A stretch of 64,000 nt of DNA, taken from contig JAMWFC010000005.1 of assembly GCA_027475525.1 (NCBI GenBank), forward strand, positions 1,178,001-1,242,000. Reading direction: 5' to 3'. The notes under the pieces are model-generated. The model was given only the letters and a program-made list of their open reading frames with translations, did not search any database and was not told where the DNA came from. Shown in pieces: positions 22,128 to 33,400 of this stretch; the stretch's first letter is position 1, and each line of letters starts with the position of its first letter. Made by a program: the position numbers and the translations under genes. The DNA comes from Macrolepiota albuminosa. Taxonomy: Eukaryota; Basidiomycota; Agaricomycetes; Agaricales; Agaricaceae.

Positions 22128-25100
22128 CTCCTACTTGATGTTGAAACTGATAACACAACTCCCATGTTTGCACAATGTTTTTCAAACATTTCACATAGTA
22201 AAGCTTTAGTTAACGTATCTGCAATCATTTTGTAGGTAGAAATATGTTGTAGTTGAATATTATTGTAAGAAATATATTCATATATGAAGTAATAGCAAAT
22301 ATCAATATGTTTGGCTCGAAAATGGCCTACAGGATTTTTCAAGAGTGCTATGCTGCCGGTGCTGTCAGTGTGAATGATGGTAGCTGTGGTTTGTTGGAAT
22401 TTTAGATTCTTGAGCAGGTTTCGTAACCAGATAGCCTCCTTGGTTGTGTTAGATGAAGCAGTATATTCAGCTTTGACAGTCAAAGTAGCCATAACCAATT
22501 GCTTCTTCAAGGACCAAGAGACCATGCCACTATTTATATTGAAACACCAACTGCTAATGACGCTCAAATCGAGCTGAGTACTGCGTGGACTATTGCTAGT
22601 ACAGCTACTTAGCTGATATAGCTTTGAGCGTGCTAAGTGTATGTGAGAGTCTCAGACAGGTCTCAGAGAACACACAGTAGGCAAGAGGTTGGTGGCAAGG
22701 AAAGTGGGTAATTGAAGGCACTTGCATAAGGCTCCAAAACATGGCTACAAGGCACTAAAAGTTGCTAAGGGGGAGCACTAAGAGTGTGGAAAAGTCGCTA
22801 AGGAAGACGCTAAGAGGTGTGGGAAAAGGTTGCTAAGAGGCGCTAAGTGTTAGCACCTAGAATATGATAATAAAAGGATGAGATTGCTTAGAGGATCTAA
22901 GCATGAAAGCCAAGCTGTAGTTGCAAGGCGCTAGAGAGAGAGAGATAGACAACTAGAGCAGAGTCCTCTTGCTTGACACAGTCAACAAGAGGTAGTCTGT
23001 TGCATATGGTAACCAAAATGTTGGGATATGATCCCTACTGCCAAATTAATTCTCTGTACTACTAACAAAAAGTAAGTATTTATAGTAAAGAAATTTAGCT
23101 GATGCTAAGAGGTTAAGCGCCACTAGAGGGTGGTGAACTGATGGGAATGTAAGTAAATGATGTGAATTGAATTGTATAGTAAAAATGCCTATAATAATGC
23201 TGTCATGGAAATACTTTATCATTTCATCCTATAAGTGCTGCCACTAGCTAAGAGCATTATGGCAGATTGACTGATGCCAAGTGTTTGTGTAAATGTATAG
23301 TCTTGGAGTACAAGTGGCAAGATGTGGTGAGGTGTCAACAGTAGTGCAAAAAATAAATGGTGCCATAAAAAGTGATCCAAGAGTAATTAGAGTCTGTAGC
23401 TGCAAGTTATTAGTGTAAAAATATGGAAAAAATAGTGCCGGAAGCACTAGAGCATGGCGCTTCTGGTGGTACTAGTAGGCTAATGTGAGGTGCGGATATT
23501 GGTGCTATCTGTAGCCAGCCACAATGCAGGCTCATCACCACTCACAGATTGTCTGTCATGATTATCCTGTGCCCAGTTAGCATTGCTTCACCCTACCAAG
23601 TGCATCTCATTGGTTGATAGGCCACTTAATTTCAAACTGTACTCCTTGGTGCCTTTCAGATATTGCAAAATCCTCTTGCAAGCAGCAAAATGAGCAATTT
23701 CTGGATTATCAGAGAAGCAAGCTAGTAGGTTCACTGCAAATTGTATATCAGGACGTGTTTGGGTAGCATAAAGTAGCAAGCCAATGAGGGATAAATAATT
23801 GATGCCACCTGAATATAATTTGTATAAAATACATTCGTCCTTGGTTTGAGGGCATTGTAATAATGACAAATTGTGATTGGTAATAAGAGAAGTGGATACA
23901 GGATGACAGGACAACATTCTAAATTGTTCTAGAATGGAATCGATGTAACAAGACTGATTTAGATAGATGATATGATTGGGATGGTCATGTCTGATTTGTA
24001 GACCCAGGACATAGTGAATCTTGCCCAAGTCTGTAATCTTGAAATGTTCATCAATATTTCTTTTAAAAGACACAATTTGAGTAATATCATGACCTGCTAT
24101 AAGCATGTCATCCACATAGACTATTACGATAAGAACAATCTTGTCTTTGTCATACAATAAATAGAGGCAATCATCAGCATTTCAAGCTTTGAAACCCAGA
24201 TTTGTCAGAACTCCGTGCAGCTTCTCTTTCCACTTTCTACCTGCTTGTTTTAGGCCATAAAGAGCCTTGATTAGCTTCCAGTATGGTGCTCCTCCAACTC
24301 CTGGTGGTGCTTTCATGTAGATTTTCTTGTCAAGATTTCCCTCCAGGTATGCTCTGACTACATCAATCTGATGTACCTCAAGGTCCAAAGTAGCTGCCAA
24401 GGTGAGAAACACTTGGAGAGTTGTAAACTTGGCCACAGTCAAAAATGTTTTGTTGTAATCAATGTCAGGAACCTGAGAGAATCCTTAAGCTATGATATGT
24501 GCTTTATATTTTGTGTGTTTCCCATTTTCATCCAGCTTTTCCTTCAGTACAACCTTGCTTCCCATGGCTTTCTTCCCCAAAGGTAAGTGATTTACTTCCA
24601 CAAATACTTCCCTTTTCATGAGCTGATTGTATTCATTTATGATGGCTTCTTGCCATTCATCAGTGTCAGCAGATGATAAGGTGATTTTGACACTGAGACC
24701 AGAGACTGCAATGAAGGCCATGTGATTATCAGATTTGTTGTTCTCATCCTGCTGGTATCTCATAGAAAGTCTTTTTAATCATGTGGAGGGTTTGTGCTGA
24801 GGTAGATCACTCCACTTCAAACTCTTTTGAGGTGCAGAAGGTGGATTTGATGGTGTTAGAATACAGGCTACAGTGGAATGGGGTGCAGGTGAGGGGTACC
24901 TCAAATCTTCCATTGAAGTACTGACTGATTCATTATCTGATGGCTGCAGATCCTCCAACTGTGCTTCAACCTCAGATTCAGAAGAGGGGTTACATATTGA
25001 GACTTGTCTGGCATGCTCAGTTTCAGGATATGTGGCTGTATTAATGAACTCATTTATTTCTTCTGTAGTTGACTGTGTGAGTCTGAGGTTGAGATGGGCA

Positions 25101-27431
25101 AGCTTGCTAGGAGTGTCATCTTCATAGAATCTGATGCCTTTAGAGATGATGAGCTTTCATTTTCCAGGTCCTCAAGCCTGTATCCCTTGGTTTTGTCTGC
25201 CCACCAGCCCAACATTTGACCTTGTACTGCTCAAGATTCCAATTTTCCTTGTCAAACCTCTTTTGGCATGTGTGCCCATCCTAATGATCCGAAGATTTGA
25301 AGGTGCACTAAATTGAGCTTTTGCCCATACCATTCAGTGAAAGAGATCTTCCCTTGTAGAGCGGAAGTTGGTGTAATAGAACAAATATACACTATATACA
25401 TAAAGGCTTTCCCCTAGTAGCATAGGTCCATTTTCATGCCATGAAGCATAGACCTAACCATTTCCATAATTACAGCAATGGCACATTCAGCATACTGTTT
25501 TGCTGAGGTTGATACAGATTAGTAGTGGTCTGATGCTTGATATTATTTAGGGCGCAGAACTTCCATAAAGTTGAATTTACGAATTTGCTGCTGTTGTCCA
25601 TTCTGATGCATTTGACAAACTTGCCACCATTCCTTTTATATAAGGCAGTAGTATCACGAATAACATTGTTTACCTCATCCTTGGATTTGAGTAGACAACT
25701 GGTAGGGAATCTTTTACTAGTCTCCACAGTAACCATAGCATAATGATTGCCATTCCTGGTAGCAATGCTTATAGGTCCTGTAATATCTATAATGAACAAC
25801 TCGTTGAGCTCATACTTGGTCTGACTGGAGTCAGGCAAAGGAGGTCGAACAGATTTTCCTTCTGCACATCCACTGCAGAGTCTGTCAAATTCCTGCAGCA
25901 ACTTTATTTTGATTCCTATAACCATCTGTTGATCCACCATATATTTAATGGCTTGGGGACTGATGTGTCCTAGGTGACAGTGCCACAAGCACATTGTTGA
26001 CTTGTTTGCAATGTATGCTACATGGTTATTGGTTATTCCCATTGTTAATATCTCAATGCGATATAGTGTGCCATGAGATCCAATGAGATTTGCGTGCAGG
26101 AACTTCTAATTGTCCCATGAGAGACTGATACCATAGGTAAGTCCATTGATGGTGGTGCCAGCCCTTTGCAGTAGCCCAAGACTAATGAGATTTGCTCCAA
26201 GGGTGGGAATATGCAATATGTCATGCAGCTGAATGTCATCAGTTCCTGATGGAAGGTACGTTTGGAACACAATAGTTCCTTTGCCAGTAGCAGGCAACAC
26301 ATTCATGCCTCCTACAAAGATGTATTGATTTTTGATCCCTTGATAATTGATGTAATATCTGAGATCTGCCACCATGTAGCACAATGCAGCACTATTGAGA
26401 AGCAATCCTGTGGGCATTCTGTCATACGTGGCCATCAGTACTTTTCCGACTTCTTGTGCTCCAGGCTCAAGTGGGGATATAGATATATTTGTGCTTCTGG
26501 AGCTCTTGGACAGTTTGGGCTTCAGACACTTCGGGCTCCAATGTTCCTTCTCTCCACAATTGTGGCAGACATCATCAGGTTTTGGCTGGCATTTAGTCCT
26601 AGGTACTCTTTTTTGGTTAAACTTTACCCTGCTCCCACTCGAATTATTGTTCCTAGTAGATAGGAATGCCAATATTTTATTCATAGTATTATTTTTGAGG
26701 GTTATTCTGTCATACATGGATAACAGTTCTGTAGTTACGGTTTCAAGGGTAAGTGAAGTACCATGAGACAGTAGATTTTGTTTAACAACCTCCCAAGTTG
26801 GAGTATGGGGTAACGAGAGAAGCATGGCATTAAAGATAGTGTAGTCATTGACATCGTGACCAGCCTCAATAAAGCGGCAACAGATACTCATATAAAATCT
26901 GAGGTGATCAGCTAGGGGTGAGTTGCTGTCCCATCTCTTCATGTATAACTGCTGATAGTAGTAGTGGATATTGATACCACTTTGCTGGTCAATGTAATTC
27001 TTCCTCATGTGCTTCCAAATCTTTTGGGAAGTGTCGAGGTCGACTATAGTCTCACACTGGATGTATTCAATAGTGTTACAAATTGATCCCATAGCCGAGT
27101 CATCCTTATTGAGCCAGTGCTCGTATTTATCATGAGCAGTCTGCCAAGTCAAAAAGTCTTTAGACTGTAATGCCTTCATCAAGTCCGATCCTTCTTTATA
27201 AACGACTTGAGGAGACTGATCATTGGTAGGGCACATAGTGGTCATGAGGTCAGAGTATTCGGTGGGTAGTTTTGGAGGACAAGGTTCTCTCCCAGATACA
27301 ACACCCCACAAGGCTTTAGCCTGCAAAGCTGACTTCATATTATCAGACCAGGTATGGTAGTTTGTACCATTAAATTTTGAAAACTGTAACATTTCAGAAG
27401 TGCTGGTCTCATTCACAATGGCAGGGCCCAT
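22128..27431 (-). pseudogene. E6 gag-pol polyprotein, broken
   Basis: Gag starts at ATG 27431 and ends in a zinc knuckle CHNCGEKEHWSPKC. The protease core reads LLLNSAA where DSAA/DSGA is expected, so the catalytic Asp has become Asn. Integrase (about 26042-25470) shows the HLGH..C-x2-C zinc module, DITGP and RMDNSSKF; the region of the third acidic residue reads QQNSMLN, so the Glu is gone. RT spans about 24763-23588 with YVDDMLIAG. RNase H continues across the inserted LTR into KKQLVMATLTVKAEY, KHIDICYYFI and ADTLTKAL. Many stops and substitutions make it inactive. Confidence 0.88.
22555..23537 (-). mobile_element. Solo LTR, E4 family (C-type), in Copia RNase H
   Basis: Termini TAATGACGCTC and GGCTCATCA match the copy at 39056-40026 (TGATGACGCTC...CTCATCA). 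Flanking 4-mers CTGC and CCAC differ by two transitions. Removing it joins the Copia frame RQSVSG to FNINSGMVSW. Confidence 0.82.
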
Positions 27432-28009
27432 AACCTGTTGCAGCATTATTGCACAACGATAATATGTATATTCATGTACAGTAGACAATACAATAATAAA
27501 CTGGAGTCAATGCTGAAAGATGACATGACCCCAGGTCTCCACATAATATTTATAGTCGTGTATATAAGTATGTTATGTCATAAAAGAATAATAAAAGTAT
27601 CATAGTGAAACAAAGAAAACATACGCATGTATGAGGTAACAATGATGTCATTTGAAAGTGGTCAGTGTCAGACATCACACCCTTTGACACTTGTCACAAA
27701 CTTACAATCTCTTGTAATTACTCAGAACAACTCTCATCAGCATTTTCCTATGTCTTGTTTGCTCCTAGTTACGTATTTCTCCTTTGTTTATTTCTCCTTA
27801 TTTTTCTCCTAATTTTATCACGTTGTACATTTCTGAAATCTTTCCCTATTCGATCTCACCCTGATTCTGATTTTCCCTATTCTAAACTACTATAAAAACC
27901 TCATGTATTCGGTAAATATCTTCAGGCAATCAACACAGTTGCCAACTCTTGTACACTCGTTCTCTCAAGTCTTAAGTTTTCTCTCGAGTTCTTGAACGGG
28001 TTCTTGACA

Positions 28010-28696
28010 AGACTAAATAGGTGGTCGTCACAGAGAGAGTGGAAATTCTCGTGATTGCACCGCCACTTCATTCAAAGACCACACCCTGTCCCTCAACCTC
28101 GTGACGGACAGGTCAGCCCGTCTTATCTCGCTGGGCTAACCGGAAAAGCCCGTAGCCTCAGTTAACAGTAAACCGTGGTATGACGTATTACCCACCGGAC
28201 GGTCGAGTAAGTCATTGTTCAACAGGCCCACCCTCAATATGCAATATAATTGGCAAAGGGTCAATAGTCAGTAAATAAATAGAAGAATAAGAATAGTTTT
28301 GTTTATACCGCCGCCGAGCTACTGAGCTAATTGGCAGGGGTAGAATGTAAGTACTTATATCTTACGCCTATCAAATTGGATCTGGATAGGTGGTTTGGTG
28401 TTTTGGTGTCATAATCGGATCTAGTATTGTTGTGTGGTGGATTCGGTTTTCCATGACTTCCTGTGCAATCTCCGAAGGTGTGTTTGTGCCTATCTTGCAT
28501 GGTGTGCGTTTCTGTCCGACAGTGAATAGAGGAAAATATATACTTTTATGTTCTGGGACATTGCGATTTAATGTGATGTAATTAATGTGTGACAACAACA
28601 ATGGGTCAAGATATACTTATGGCAACAATAACAAGGCATAAAACTTGGAGGATTAAAATTGTCCTTCATATCTATCGAATTTTATGTCTGATAGGA
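28010..28696. other. Intergenic sequence downstream of the deaminase gene
   Basis: No gene found. It is the only long stretch, apart from the host genes, without detectable repeat homology in the window, so it is probably original host DNA holding the 3' UTR of the deaminase gene. Confidence 0.5.
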
Positions 28697-29974
28697 TTAG
28701 AATCTCCTGTTATAAATTCTTTCATCAGCTGCGGCAAGCTGCTTTTCAAACAATACTTTCACTTCGCTTCCGACGAAAGTGACCACAGCTTCGTAGAAAC
28801 GACGAAGTGTACCTGGATCGATACCGCGTAGAGGCAGATCCTTATTGTCGTAAGGAATCCTCCAGTCGAAGCGTGCTACACAGTTACTCGAGATGTTTTC
28901 CCACATTGTCACATCGGCATCTTGGCTATAGGTCCAAGTGGTTTCCCAATTCGTACCAAGAACAGAATTGAACTCCCTCCTCCAACATGTACATGCCAGA
29001 CAACTGGTCTTGTTGCTCCCAATGAGCAGTTCTGATTCCTCCTGCAAATGTCGCAGACCAACATTCTCGGATACATAGAGAATCAAACTAACTTCTGCGT
29101 GGACGTGTGGAGTGACTGTGATGGGTCTCGACCATCTACAACACACCATTATTTGGTTTCTAAGGTCTTCGGGAGTCGACCCGAATTTCCCAGAAGTCAC
29201 GATCGGGAATCGACCCAGGATTGTTTCCAGATCCAGTGTAAGAGCTGTACCACCCAATTCGATAGCGGGAATCCAGGTAATGTCGATATATTTCCCATGC
29301 TTCTTCCAGAATTTAATGAGTAGTCCGACACGGAGATATTGGGCCATTTTGTCAAGGCGTCGTTGCAGACGACAAACAAGTCGGTCATGATACCTATAAG
29401 AAAAGGGAACATCGTAGGCATCTAGCACTCTTCGGGAGATTACAACAAGCTCCTTAAAAGTGCTTATCGCGTTTTCGGAATCATCGAAAGTGAATGGAGG
29501 TTGGGAGGTTAAAATGATGCTCTTCAGTCGATTGACAGGGTCTTCTGTATCATCGGATTTGTTGAATATTCTGCGTTCCATATTCAGGGATGTTTTCAGG
29601 GAGTCGCGAAGATGACGAATCCGCTTATTGACGCTAGCCTGGCTATACGTGGCAAGAAAAGGGATCATACTCTCGAAGCCCTGAGCCTGTCTCAAGTCGT
29701 CAAAAAATGCTTTCGCGACGATGGCATCAGTTTGACTGTCAGAGGGCGGACTCTTTGCTATGTAGAGTTTGCCTTCTTTCTCCCACCAGAACGTGGCAAG
29801 AGTGGGATTTGATTCACCAGTGGCCAAAAACAGAGCCACTATGTCGAGCAGGCGTGCCTTAAGAGGAGAATTCATGCGTTGGTAAAGCCTCGGGGGTGAT
29901 CTCATACGCAAGTAGTACAGATCCTCCTCAAGATGAGACTGAATTTGCGTGATGGGCTCTGATGGAGAAGACAT
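28697..29974 (-). CDS. OTT_1508-type deaminase-fold protein, 425 aa
   Basis: A single uninterrupted frame from ATG 29974 encodes 425 residues. The C-terminal half has the zinc-dependent deaminase signature: H292-A-E294 (HVHAEV) and, about 30 residues on, SNKTSC325-LAC328. His292, Cys325 and Cys328 would bind zinc and Glu294 would be the proton shuttle. This layout matches the OTT_1508-like deaminase family, which is expanded in fungi; the substrate of the fungal members is not known, and a nucleic-acid or nucleotide target is inference. The N-terminal half is helical with no recognised domain. There is no signal peptide. Gypsy element E2 lies 64 bp upstream in the same orientation, so its 3' LTR may drive this gene. 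No introns or breaks are visible. Confidence 0.75.
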   Translation of the reverse strand: MSSPSEPITQIQSHLEEDLYYLRMRSPPRLYQRMNSPLKARLLDIVALFLATGESNPTLATFWWEKEGKLYIAKSPPSDSQTDAIVAKAFFDDLRQAQGFESMIPFLATYSQASVNKRIRHLRDSLKTSLNMERRIFNKSDDTEDPVNRLKSIILTSQPPFTFDDSENAISTFKELVVISRRVLDAYDVPFSYRYHDRLVCRLQRRLDKMAQYLRVGLLIKFWKKHGKYIDITWIPAIELGGTALTLDLETILGRFPIVTSGKFGSTPEDLRNQIMVCCRWSRPITVTPHVHAEVSLILYVSENVGLRHLQEESELLIGSNKTSCLACTCWRREFNSVLGTNWETTWTYSQDADVTMWENISSNCVARFDWRIPYDNKDLPLRGIDPGTLRRFYEAVVTFVGSEVKVLFEKQLAAADERIYNRRF

Positions 29975-30038
29975 TGGGCATGGAGAGAGGGGGTTGGCCT
30001 GTCTGCCTCGAGATGCGAGGGGTGGACAGGGTGTGATC

Positions 30039-30461
30039 TGTCAGGAACTGACTTGATAATTAAATCAGAGAAAAACCAACAGCAACGAAGTTAGAGTTTG
30101 CTATCGAATACATAGGCCTTTTATACTCTACTTCTAGTAATCATATGCTGAGTCCTATTGTCCTTGTGATAATTACAGGAGTTCGAAGTTAGAGTTTGCT
30201 ATCGAATACATAGGCCTTTTATACTCTACTTCTAGTAATCATATGCTGAGTCCTATTGTCCTTGTGATAATTACAGGAGTTCGAATAGTATCGTGATAAG
30301 TAGTTACAGGAGAACATGACGATAGTTACAGGAGAAAATGACGATAGTTGTGGATACTTATGAGACCGGAACTTCGAAAATAAAAGGGTGTTTGGATACG
30401 GATCAAATAAAATAAAATAAATGAAATAAATAAATAAAACTAAAATATGTCGATCATGACA
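30039..30461 (-). mobile_element. E2 3' LTR (423 bp, with 98-bp duplication)
   Basis: Same as the 5' LTR (325 bp) plus a second copy of 98 bp (units at 30086 and 30184) covering the TATA box. The junction shares CGAA. The inferred transcription start (30092) points left, toward the deaminase ATG at 29974. Confidence 0.93.
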
Positions 30462-33400
30462 TCACCTCCCTTTTTATGCGAGGACTCCGGACGAGCTAGA
30501 TCTGTTAGGGGTTCCGGAATCGGTACGAAGACAAGAGAGTTGTAGTCTGCCAACGAGATCCTTCGAGCAGCAGCAGGGTTCAAACGGTGGAAATTAGTAA
30601 CAAGGTCCGGGGACTCAGTTGTTATTCTCGTTTCGAGCTCCCATGTGTCTCTCGAAGTTGATTGGTCCTTCCACCTCACCAAGTATTCAAGTCTGTCGTT
30701 CTTAAGGCGTGAGTCGAGGATAATGGAGGGTTCCCAATCTTCTCCCCTGACGTTCAGTGTAACACGTGGAACCGGTCGGTTAAAATCGTCTTCAGTATAT
30801 CGGCGAAGTTTAGAAATGTTGAAAGTTGGGTGCATTCGCCAAGAACGTGGTAGTTTAAGTTCGTACGCATGAGAAGAATGTTTTCTAACAATAGGAAATG
30901 GTCCCAGATGTTTCCAATCTAATTTCTTTTTTGGTCTTCCGGTAAAAATGTGTTCGGCATTCAACCAGACTTTGTCCCCTACTTCGTATTCTTCTGGTTG
31001 ATAATGTTGATCGTAGAAGCGTTTCATGTCGTCCGATGCTCCTTTTAGCGCTGACTTGGTTTCCTCGCGAATGTCCCTCATCCGGGCAGCGAAATCGTCT
31101 GCTGATTCTATGTTCCGGGAACTAGGGGTAGGATCTAAACCTGTGTTGACTTCTCGCCCCTTATTTATGAAAAAAGGGGACTTTCCCGTTGCGCTTGAGG
31201 CTCGGTTGTTATAGCAAAACTCCGCAAGGGGCAGCCAAGTAGCCCAATCGTCCATATGGTAATTTATAAATAGACGTAGGTATTGTTCGATTTCCTGATT
31301 TATGCGTTCCGTCTGCCCGTCAGTTTGCGGGTGATGAGCGGTTGAAATATTACGTGATATCCCCAACAAGCCGTAGAGTTTTTTGGTGAACGCGGAAGCA
31401 AATTGTGAGCCTCGATCACTAATGACGGTATACGGTAGCCCCTCGTGACGCCATACATGGTCTCTAAATAACACTGCAGCTCCTTCTGAGTCTACCTCCT
31501 TATTGCAAGGGATCGCATAGATGCGCTTACTAAACCGATCTACTACCACCATTATGGCATCGTATCCTAGAGAGATGGGTAACCCCGTGATGAAGTCTGT
31601 CGATATAATTTGGAAAGGAAATTCGGGAATCGAGTTAGGAAACAGCTGTCCTCGTGGTTTTTGTGGGAAAATCTTGGTCTGTTGGCATTTCCTGCATCCG
31701 TCGACGTATTTGTTGATGTATTCGGTCATTTTTGACCACCAATAGTTTCGGGTGATCAACTCCTTGGTTTTCAATCTCCCCGGATGTCCCGCCGTAGTTG
31801 AGTCGTGGTAAAGGCTTACTATACGTCTTTTTATTTCATTATCTTGTACTACGATTAGCCCGTTTCGGAAAGTAAGCCCGTCTTCTTGTTTCCATTTTCC
31901 AAACTTGTCGTGCTCATTGATCGGCACCAGACCTCTCCTTTTCAGTTCTAATACTATTTCGTCCCCTTCCGTTGCTATCGTTACGGCGCTGTTGATGAGT
32001 AATGCTGATATGTGTTCGGGTGAAATTAGGGTCACGTTGTCATTGTCGGTTTCTATTCCGACTTTGTGGTCTGGCCTTCGAGATAGTAAGTCTGGTTTTA
32101 ACATAGTCTTTCCCGGTTTATGTTTTAGGGTATAATCATAATCTGCTAGGAATCCTGACCATCGCGCTTGTCTGCGATTCAACTTCCGCGCTGTCAAGAA
32201 GTATTCTAAATTTTTATGATCCGTCCAGATTTCAATCTTGTGCTGGCTTCCCTGTACAAGGTGACGCCATTCCTCTAGGGCCCTAATAATAGCTAACAGT
32301 TCTTTGTCATGTATTTCATAGTTCCTTTCCGTTGCTGAGAACCCTTTCGAATAATAAGCTACAGGGTGCCACTCATTATCATGCTTTTGTGACAATACGG
32401 CCCCTGAAGCATAGTCAGAGGCGTCGGCTTCGATTTTAAAGGGTTCGTTGTCACTTGCAAGGGTTAGAACGGGTGATGAAACTAGTCTCGTTTTTAGATC
32501 GTGAAATGATTGGCTGCAGTCCGTTGTCCAATGAAACCTTTGACTTTTCCTTGTAAGGCGATACAGGGGCTGAGCAATTGTTGCGAAACCCTCGATAAAT
32601 TTCCGGTAAAAGTTACAAAATCCTAGGAATGATTGCGTTTCCTTAATTGTTCTAGGTGCGGGCCATTCACTAATTGCGGCTAGTTTGGCTGGATCCATTT
32701 CTACCTTTCCTTCTCCGATAACCACGCCAAGGTATTCTATTTTCGCCTTCTCAAATTCGCATTTTTCGGGTTTTAAATATAGCTTGTTTCTTTCCAGGAT
32801 TTCTAGTACTTCCAAGACGACTTTTCGGTGCTCAGCGAGGGTTTTGGTATATATCAAGATATCGTCCATATATACCATCACGACGCCTCGGAGTATCAGA
32901 TCCTTAAGTAAATTATTCATCATGGTTTGAAAAGTTGCCGGTGAGTTGCATAATCCAAAGAACATCACGGTCGGCTCAAACAACCCTCGATTAGTTAAAA
33001 ACGCTGCTTTATGCTCGTCTCCCTCTCTGATCCGGATGTTATTGAATCCCCACCGTACGTCCATTTTAGAAAATACTCGTGCGTGCCGTAGTTTTGCAAT
33101 GATTTCTGAGATCAGTGGTAATGGGTAAGCATTTTTGACTGTTACTGCGTTCAACTTCCGATAATCTTGAACTGGTCTTAGCCTTCCATCCTTTTTCTTT
33201 ACAAAGAAGAATCCCGATCCCCATGGAGACTTTGATCCACGTATTCGCCCACTTTTCAGGTTTTCCTCGAGGAACGTGTCTAACTCCTTCTGTTCTTGTG
33301 GACTTATTGGGTAAACCTTCGTAGCTTTGCTGGGTTTAACATCTGGAAGTAAATCAATTGCGTGGTCCCACGGTCTTCGGGGAGGTAGATCATCAAACCC

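Larger units (their letters stand above)
21813..27689 (-). mobile_element. E6: Ty1/Copia retrotransposon, decayed
   Basis: It is flanked by a perfect 5-bp duplication CTTGT (21808-21812 and 27690-27694). LTRs are 21813-22127 (315 bp, element 3') and 27436-27689 (254 bp, element 5'). The length difference is mostly a ~61-bp internal duplication in the left LTR. Internal order on the minus strand is gag, protease, integrase, RT, RNase H, the Copia order. It contains a solo LTR of the C type at 22555-23537. Confidence 0.93.
21810..28009 (+). mobile_element. Solo LTR, family G, 318 bp, split by Copia E6
   Basis: The LTR reads TGT at 21810-21812 (repeated in the E6 target duplication at 27692-27694) and continues CACAAACTTAC... 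to GGTTCTTGACA at 28009. The 5-bp duplication AGACT flanks it at 21805-21809 and 28010-28014. A TATA-like 'ctataaaaacc' lies near 27890. E6 inserted only 3 bp from its left end. Confidence 0.87.

Noticed and set aside
33066..33278. Plus-strand open frames opposite E2 pol
   Set aside because: Pol is intact on the minus strand with all motifs; these are shadows.
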